NCBI GenBank assembly: GCA_965247635.1
Contig: CBDFHJ010000004.1
Coordinates: forward strand, 1-48,141
DNA: 48,141 bases
Reading direction: 5' to 3'
Source of the DNA: CBDFHJ01 sp965247635
GTDB taxonomy: Bacteria > Chloroflexota > Dehalococcoidia > Lucifugimonadales > Australimonadaceae
Part shown: positions 43,760 through 48,141 of the stretch, in pieces
How the letters are laid out: every line of letters begins with the position of its first letter
How positions within the stretch are numbered: position 1 is the first letter of the stretch
The notes under the pieces: model-generated
The model's input: the letters and a program-made list of their open reading frames with translations, nothing else
What the model was told of the DNA's origin: nothing
The model's database searches: none
Position numbers and translations under genes: made by a program

Positions 43760-43889
43760 CTGTCAAGGGCGGCGAGAAGGTGGACCACTGCGGCGGAGGA
43801 ATCGTGTACCACCGGCACGATGAGAAAGGACTGAATTGGGAACCGGGCGGGGTCAGGTCAGGAGCAGGGGTCTGCAAGTCCGGAGTGAG

Positions 43890-44672
43890 TCAGGAGTCGT
43901 CCGGATCATCCGAGACCTGGGAGGCGGCGTTCTGCCGGCTGCGCTTAAGACGGTAGCTATCGCCGTTCATCTCCAGGATGTGGACGTGATGGGTGAGTCG
44001 GTCCAGCAGGGCTCCGGTCAGGCGTTCCGAGCCGAAGACCTCGGTCCACTCATCGAAGGGCAGGTTGGTGGTGACCAGGATGGAGCCCCGCTCGTAGCGC
44101 TGGCTGAAGACCTCAAAGAGGAGTTCCGCGCCGGTGGGGGACAGGGGCACGAAGCCCTGTTCGTCGATGATCAGCAGGCTGAGGCGGGACAGCTGCCGCT
44201 GCAGGTTGAGCAGCCGTTTCTCGTCCCGGGCCTCCATCAGCTCGTGGACCAGGGCGGCTGCGGTGGTGAAGCCCACGGACATTCCCCGCTGGCAGGCGGC
44301 CAGGCCCAGCCCCAGGGCCACGTGGGTCTTGCCGGTGCCGCTGTTGCCGACGGCGATGACGTTCTCCCGGCGCTGGATGTATTCGCAGCGGGCCAACTCC
44401 ATCACCAGTTGTTTGTTCACCGAGGGGATGGCCGGAAAGTCGAAGGTGTCCAGGCTCTTGACGGCGGGGAAGTGGGCGGCGCGGATCCGGCGCTGCACCA
44501 TGCGCTGGTGGCGGTCGATGAGTTCCAGCTCGGCCAGGCGCAGCAGGTACTGGGGGTGGTCCACGCCCTCGGCGGCGCACTGGGCGGCCATCTTCCCGTA
44601 CTCCCTCAGGAAGCTGGGCAGCTTCAGCTCCTTCAGGTGGTGTTCCAGGAGCAGGGTGGACCGCTGGTTCAT
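43890..44672 (-). CDS. istB: IS21 helper ATPase IstB, second copy
   Basis: The predicted 260-residue protein is identical to the one at 24587-25369, with the same Walker A (GNSGTGKT) and Walker B (LLIIDE) and the same four-base overlap with istA. Identity indicates very recent transposition or gene conversion. Confidence 0.95.
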   Translation of the reverse strand: MNQRSTLLLEHHLKELKLPSFLREYGKMAAQCAAEGVDHPQYLLRLAELELIDRHQRMVQRRIRAAHFPAVKSLDTFDFPAIPSVNKQLVMELARCEYIQRRENVIAVGNSGTGKTHVALGLGLAACQRGMSVGFTTAAALVHELMEARDEKRLLNLQRQLSRLSLLIIDEQGFVPLSPTGAELLFEVFSQRYERGSILVTTNLPFDEWTEVFGSERLTGALLDRLTHHVHILEMNGDSYRLKRSRQNAASQVSDDPDDS

Positions 44673-46168
44673 GCCGCCCTCCCTGACAGCAGGGCCATGT
44701 AGTCCCCGGCGGAGGTGGTGTTCACGCTCACCCTGGGCAGGTAGGGGTATAGCTCCAGGTCAAGGCGGGGCGGCCGTCCCTCCAGCCGGCAGAGCACCAG
44801 GTGCTTCACGGCGTCGAAGCTCAACGCCCCCAGACGGAGGGCGTCCTGCACTGCGGCGTGCACCTCTTCCAGCCTGAAGCTTTCCAGCAACCGGAGCACC
44901 TGGACGAACTCCCGCTTGCCCCTTGGTCCCATCCTGGACTCCAGGAGGCGGCGCAGCGTGGCAAACTCCCCGGGCAGGTCCCACCCCCGCAGGGGTGCGG
45001 CCTGGTCCAGGGCGCCCGTCTTCCGCTCCAAGAGCGGCAGGTAGTGGATGGGGTCGAAGACGAAGTCGTCCCGCTGGTAGGAGCGGGGGTGTCGGGCGAT
45101 GACCTCCGACCCGCAGCTGATGACCACCCGGTCCACGTAGCCTCTTACCAGAACGTCGCGGTGCCCGTAGGCCACCGGCACCGAGTAGTCGGTGGTCCGG
45201 TACCGCACCAGGGACAGGGAACTGACCCGGCTCGCCCGCTGGTCGCAGGCGTCGTAAGGCGCGGCCGGCAGGGGCAGCAGGGCCTCCAGGTCCCGCTCCA
45301 TCCGCTGTCCGATAGTTTCAGACTTTCCCCTCAGTTGGGCGTCCATGCGCGTCAGGCAGCGCCGCTCCAGGTGGGCATTCAGCGCCTCGAAGCTCTCGAA
45401 GGACGGTATGGGCACCAGAAAGTTGCGGCGCACGTAGCCCACCATGCCCTCCACCTTCCCCTTGTCGTTGCCCTTCCCGGGCCTGCCGAACCGGTCCTCG
45501 AACAGGTAGTGGGACTGGAGCTCGGTGAAGGCTCGGGTACGCTTTCGCCGGCCGTCCCCCAGGATCCTGGCCACCGCCAGCCTCGTGTTGTCGTAGAGGA
45601 TGCTCTGGGGCACTCCCCCCAGGAAAGACAACGCCGAGACATGGCCGTCCAGGAAGGCCTCGGTGGTCTCCGCAGGATAGGCCTTGACGAAGCAGCCGTC
45701 GCTGTGGGGCAGGTCTAGGACGAAGTAGTGAGCCTTCTGCTCCACCCCACCGATGATCACCCGGGCCTCGCCAAAGTCGCACTGGGCGTGCCCCGGGGAG
45801 TGGGACAGGGGAACGAACATCTCCTGGGACCGGCGGCGGTGCTCCCTCACGTAGTCCTTGACGCTGGTGTACTGGCCCCCAAACCCGTGCTCGTCCCGCA
45901 GCCGCTCGAAGATCCGCTTGGCCGTGTGGCGCTGCTTCCGGGGAACGCTCAGGTCCGACTCCAGTATCCGGTCGATGACGCCGGTGAAACGCTCCAGCTT
46001 GGGGCGGTGGGGCGGTGACTGACGACGATACCCGGGTGGCACCGAATACTCCAGCATCTTGCGCACCGTATCCCGGTGCAGCCCGAACACCCGGGCAGCC
46101 TCCCGCGTGCTCATCCCCTCCACCATGCAGGCCCGCCGCACCCGCGCGTACAACTCCACCTTGTACAT
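44669..46168 (-). CDS. istA: IS21 transposase IstA, second copy
   Basis: The predicted 499-residue protein is identical to the one at 25366-26865. The N-terminal HTH and the DDE residues (CDFGEA, YDNTR, KGKVEG) are intact. Confidence 0.95.
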   Translation of the reverse strand: MYKVELYARVRRACMVEGMSTREAARVFGLHRDTVRKMLEYSVPPGYRRQSPPHRPKLERFTGVIDRILESDLSVPRKQRHTAKRIFERLRDEHGFGGQYTSVKDYVREHRRRSQEMFVPLSHSPGHAQCDFGEARVIIGGVEQKAHYFVLDLPHSDGCFVKAYPAETTEAFLDGHVSALSFLGGVPQSILYDNTRLAVARILGDGRRKRTRAFTELQSHYLFEDRFGRPGKGNDKGKVEGMVGYVRRNFLVPIPSFESFEALNAHLERRCLTRMDAQLRGKSETIGQRMERDLEALLPLPAAPYDACDQRASRVSSLSLVRYRTTDYSVPVAYGHRDVLVRGYVDRVVISCGSEVIARHPRSYQRDDFVFDPIHYLPLLERKTGALDQAAPLRGWDLPGEFATLRRLLESRMGPRGKREFVQVLRLLESFRLEEVHAAVQDALRLGALSFDAVKHLVLCRLEGRPPRLDLELYPYLPRVSVNTTSAGDYMALLSGRAA

Positions 46169-46322
46169 CCTCTACACCTTCCATGGGCTCAGTTTGAACC
46201 CTATGAAAGGTCGTAGACGGTCCAGTTTTCAACCGCCCTTCACCCGCGGTCGATCCGCCCTAGTGGTCCACTTTACCTCCGCCTTTTACACTGGTTGCCA
46301 ACAAATGCAAAACATTCCGTGA

Positions 46323-47561
46323 ATGACTATCATTGTACTCATGATGGACACTACGCTCCCTCGCCTCGTTGGGCCAAGCCTTCAGGACCGTCTCCGGGTC
46401 ATGCCTGCGGCGGTGGTGACCGGAGCCCGTCAGACGGGGAAGAGCACCCTAGCCCAGGAGCTTATGCCGGGCGGACGGCGCTTCCTCTCCCTGGACGACC
46501 TCGACGTGGTAGATGCAGCCCGCCGCGATCCCGAGGCGCTCCTGGGGGGCAGCCAACCGGTGACCCTCGATGAGGTGCAGCGGGAGCCGGACCTTCTGCA
46601 TGCGGTGAAGCGGGCCATAGACCAGCAGCGCCAGCCGGGGAAGTTCCTCATCACCGGTTCGGCCAACCTGTTATTGATGCGACAGGTCTCCGAGTCCCTT
46701 GCTGGCCGGGCCAGCTATCTGACCCTCTGGCCGATGACCCGGCGAGAGCAGCTGGGTCTCGGACGTGGGGGCATCTGGGAGGAGCTGCTGAAGGCCCGCG
46801 ATGAGGAATGGCTCGACCTGGTGGCTGCCCAACCTGACCAGCCGGAGGACTGGCGGGCGCTGGCGCTTCGCGGTGGCTTCCCACTACCGGCCATCCACCT
46901 CAAGGCCGCTCAGGGCAGGGCCGTCTGGTTTGACGGCTACGTGCGCACCTATCTGGAACGGGACCTCCAGGACCTCTCTTCCATCTCGGCATTGCCAGAC
47001 TTTCGCAGGCTGATGCGGGCCGTCTGTCTCCGTATGGGCAACCTTGTCAACCAGGCGGAGCTTGGCCGTGGCGTGGCGCTGCCTCAGCCAACGGTGGGCC
47101 GCTACCTCAACCTGCTGGAAACGTCGTATCTCCTCGTCCGGCTCCCCGCCTACGCGGTGAACCGCACCAAGCGGCTGATCAAATCCCCCAAGCTCTACTG
47201 GGGCGACACCGGGGTGGCGCTGCATCTCACCCAGGAGGAGCCCCGAGGGGCACATCTGGAGAACTTGGTGCTTCACGATCTGCTGACCTGGCGGGACGCA
47301 CGGCTCGACCGGGCTGAGGTCCTCTACTGGCGCACGGCCATCGGCGAGGAAGTGGACTTCGTGATTGAGGCTGGGGACCGGCTGCTGCCTATCGAAGTCA
47401 AGGCGACGGAGCGGCCGCGTCTCCGAGATATAGCCCATCTGCGCACCTTCCGGGCCGAGTATGGCGATAGGGCCAGGGCAGGTCTGTTGCTCCACGCTGG
47501 CAATACCCTGGAATGGCTGGCACCGGATGTGCTTGCTGCGCCCTGGTGGAGGGTGCTATGA
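46323..47561 (+). CDS. AAA ATPase with DUF4143 domain (AAA_14 family)
   Basis: 412 residues from the ATG at 46323; an ATG at 46344 (MDTTLPRLVGP) is an equally good start, and no strong ribosome site is visible. Walker A is VTGARQTGKSTLAQEL; Walker B is PVTLDEVQREPDLL; KFLITGSANLLLM is sensor 1. The C-terminal DUF4143 region (NLVNQAELGRGVALPQPTVG, YLNLLETSYLLVRLPAY) ends in a PD-(D/E)XK-like core (IGEEVDFVIEAGDRLLPIEV then KAT). Length is normal. These proteins are common in accessory DNA and are of unknown, possibly NTP-dependent nuclease or toxin-regulating, function. The gene starts 32 bases after IS21 copy 2, so its native promoter may be lost. Confidence 0.88.
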   Translation: MTIIVLMMDTTLPRLVGPSLQDRLRVMPAAVVTGARQTGKSTLAQELMPGGRRFLSLDDLDVVDAARRDPEALLGGSQPVTLDEVQREPDLLHAVKRAIDQQRQPGKFLITGSANLLLMRQVSESLAGRASYLTLWPMTRREQLGLGRGGIWEELLKARDEEWLDLVAAQPDQPEDWRALALRGGFPLPAIHLKAAQGRAVWFDGYVRTYLERDLQDLSSISALPDFRRLMRAVCLRMGNLVNQAELGRGVALPQPTVGRYLNLLETSYLLVRLPAYAVNRTKRLIKSPKLYWGDTGVALHLTQEEPRGAHLENLVLHDLLTWRDARLDRAEVLYWRTAIGEEVDFVIEAGDRLLPIEVKATERPRLRDIAHLRTFRAEYGDRARAGLLLHAGNTLEWLAPDVLAAPWWRVL

Positions 47562-47676
47562 GGCGTCGTCTGGCGGGGATGGTTCAAAAGTCATCAGAGT
47601 TTTGGATATCGGCTCCCACAGAGGACCGCCAGGGTGGAGGCAGGTCTACTAGGGCCGGACCGGGTGGCAGCGATAG

Positions 47677-48141
47677 AGGCCCGCGCCATGGTTGGGTGGC
47701 CTGCTGCTCATGCTGAACGTGACGTTGATCTTAACCGGCACAACTGGCATGGACCTGTGCGGCTTCTACACACTGGAGCCAGTGGCAGCTCAACCCCTGC
47801 CGCTAGTGCTGTCCACTCTGCTGAATCTGGGCATGGTCTTCCGGCCTACTGTGCCAATGATCACATTCGCGAGAGTTAAAACCCCAGATAAGGTTCCGGA
47901 CCAGCCGACCGGTCTGTCCACGGAGGCGCTCTACACCCAGCCGAGGCCGAGTTGTTACGATCCTACCGCCGACTCGCCATACATAACCAACTACCAGCTA
48001 TGGAAGCTCGCGAAGTGTGCAAAGCTGACGGCCTATTTCCCAACCCAACATAATGAATCCGAGTATACCGTAGCAGTGGACGGAGATACTGGGCTGATGG
48101 GAACGTACAGGAACGTCGACAGCGGTGACGATTCCGGTACA
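47677..48141 (+). pseudogene. Decayed Fn3/FG-GAP surface-protein ORF running off the window end
   Basis: Frame 1 is open from 47677 to the last base. An early hydrophobic part (GGLLLMLNVTLILTGTTGM) could be a signal segment, with ATG at 47710. An Fn3 strand pattern follows (KVPDQPTGLSTEALYTQPRP, SPYITNYQLWK). FG-GAP-like sequence comes next (AKLTAYFPTQHNESEYTVAV, DGDTGLMGTYRNVDSGDDSG), lacking the FG of the blade and with several unusual residues. It looks like a degenerate paralogue of the giant gene's first Fn3/propeller unit. If the molecule is circular, the frame continues into 1-90 and stops there, giving ~184 codons. Confidence 0.55.

Larger units (their letters stand above)
43761..46290 (-). 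mobile_element. IS21-family element, copy 2 (2,530 bp, both tips complete)
   Basis: Both ends begin TGT: left TGTCAAGGGCGGCGAGAAG, and right (reverse complement) TGTAAAAGGCGGAGGTAAA, each followed by GTGGACCACT. 23 of 29 terminal bases match. The internal sequence appears identical to copy 1, in the same orientation, 19,303 bases away. No target duplication of normal size is visible. The left flank is a truncated gene. Confidence 0.93.

Noticed and set aside
43758..46291. CAC flanking IS21 copy 2 as a 3-bp target duplication
   Set aside because: Aligning both tips shows that the element ends in ACA, so the apparent right-hand CAC uses IS bases. IS21 duplications are also longer than 3 bp.
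1..48141. tRNA, rRNA or known riboswitch
   Set aside because: No stretch with the required conserved bases was noticed when reading both strands. A covariance-model search was not possible here.

Overview
The window is GC-rich bacterial accessory DNA that is packed with transposons and gene wreckage. The gene families point to an uncultured Chloroflexota-type bacterium (SAR202/Dehalococcoidia-like, possibly host-associated): large serine recombinases of that style, a CAP protein with an HPPxCTC-type N-terminus, DUF4037 and DinB fragments, and an Fn3/FG-GAP giant. This lineage is an inference from family style; no rRNA, tRNA or other marker gene was found.

Layout. 1-9080: a ~3,000-residue surface protein with three seven-repeat FG-GAP beta-propellers, each nested inside an Fn3 domain, plus cadherin-like domains, a Pro/Thr stalk and a C-terminal membrane anchor. 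9.1-12.6 kb: a small gene split by an IS3 element, an HNH nuclease, and an IS630 element. 12.7-15.4 kb: small membrane proteins, a DUF2161 protein, and a minus-strand operon of overlapping membrane-protein genes. 15.5-19 kb: truncated genes (IS5 transposase, DUF4037, DinB) and a frameshifted replication-relaxation protein. 19.6-21.8 kb: an HTH protein, a DUF7662-PIN pair that looks like a toxin-antitoxin module, a Cache lipoprotein and a PIN relic. 21.8-27.8 kb: two tail-to-tail large serine recombinases meeting at a quasi-palindromic core, one cut by IS21 copy 1, followed by three gene fragments. 28.0-29.9 kb: a methyltransferase/cytidylyltransferase/methyltransferase operon. 30.8-34.7 kb: an IS1182 element and a frameshifted CAP-domain protein. 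34.9-43.76 kb: a minus-strand cluster of unfamiliar proteins, including a ~1,571-residue repeat protein and an 868-residue protein with a kinase-like and an ADP-ribosyltransferase-like domain, translationally coupled to a small acidic protein. 43.76-46.29 kb: IS21 copy 2. 46.3-47.6 kb: an AAA/DUF4143 protein. 47.7 kb to the end: a decayed Fn3/FG-GAP ORF.

Two observations matter most. First, the last and first bases of the window are in the same reading frame and together read as one FG-GAP unit, so the sequence may be a closed circle (possibly a plasmid, with the replication-relaxation gene as the only replication candidate) or may lie between neighbouring FG-GAP copies. Second, the 35-43.8 kb cluster resembles a polymorphic-toxin or phage-like effector locus that I cannot match to a described system. 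Several genes carry single-base frameshifts that are repaired by one-base corrections, so some apparent pseudogenes may be sequencing errors.
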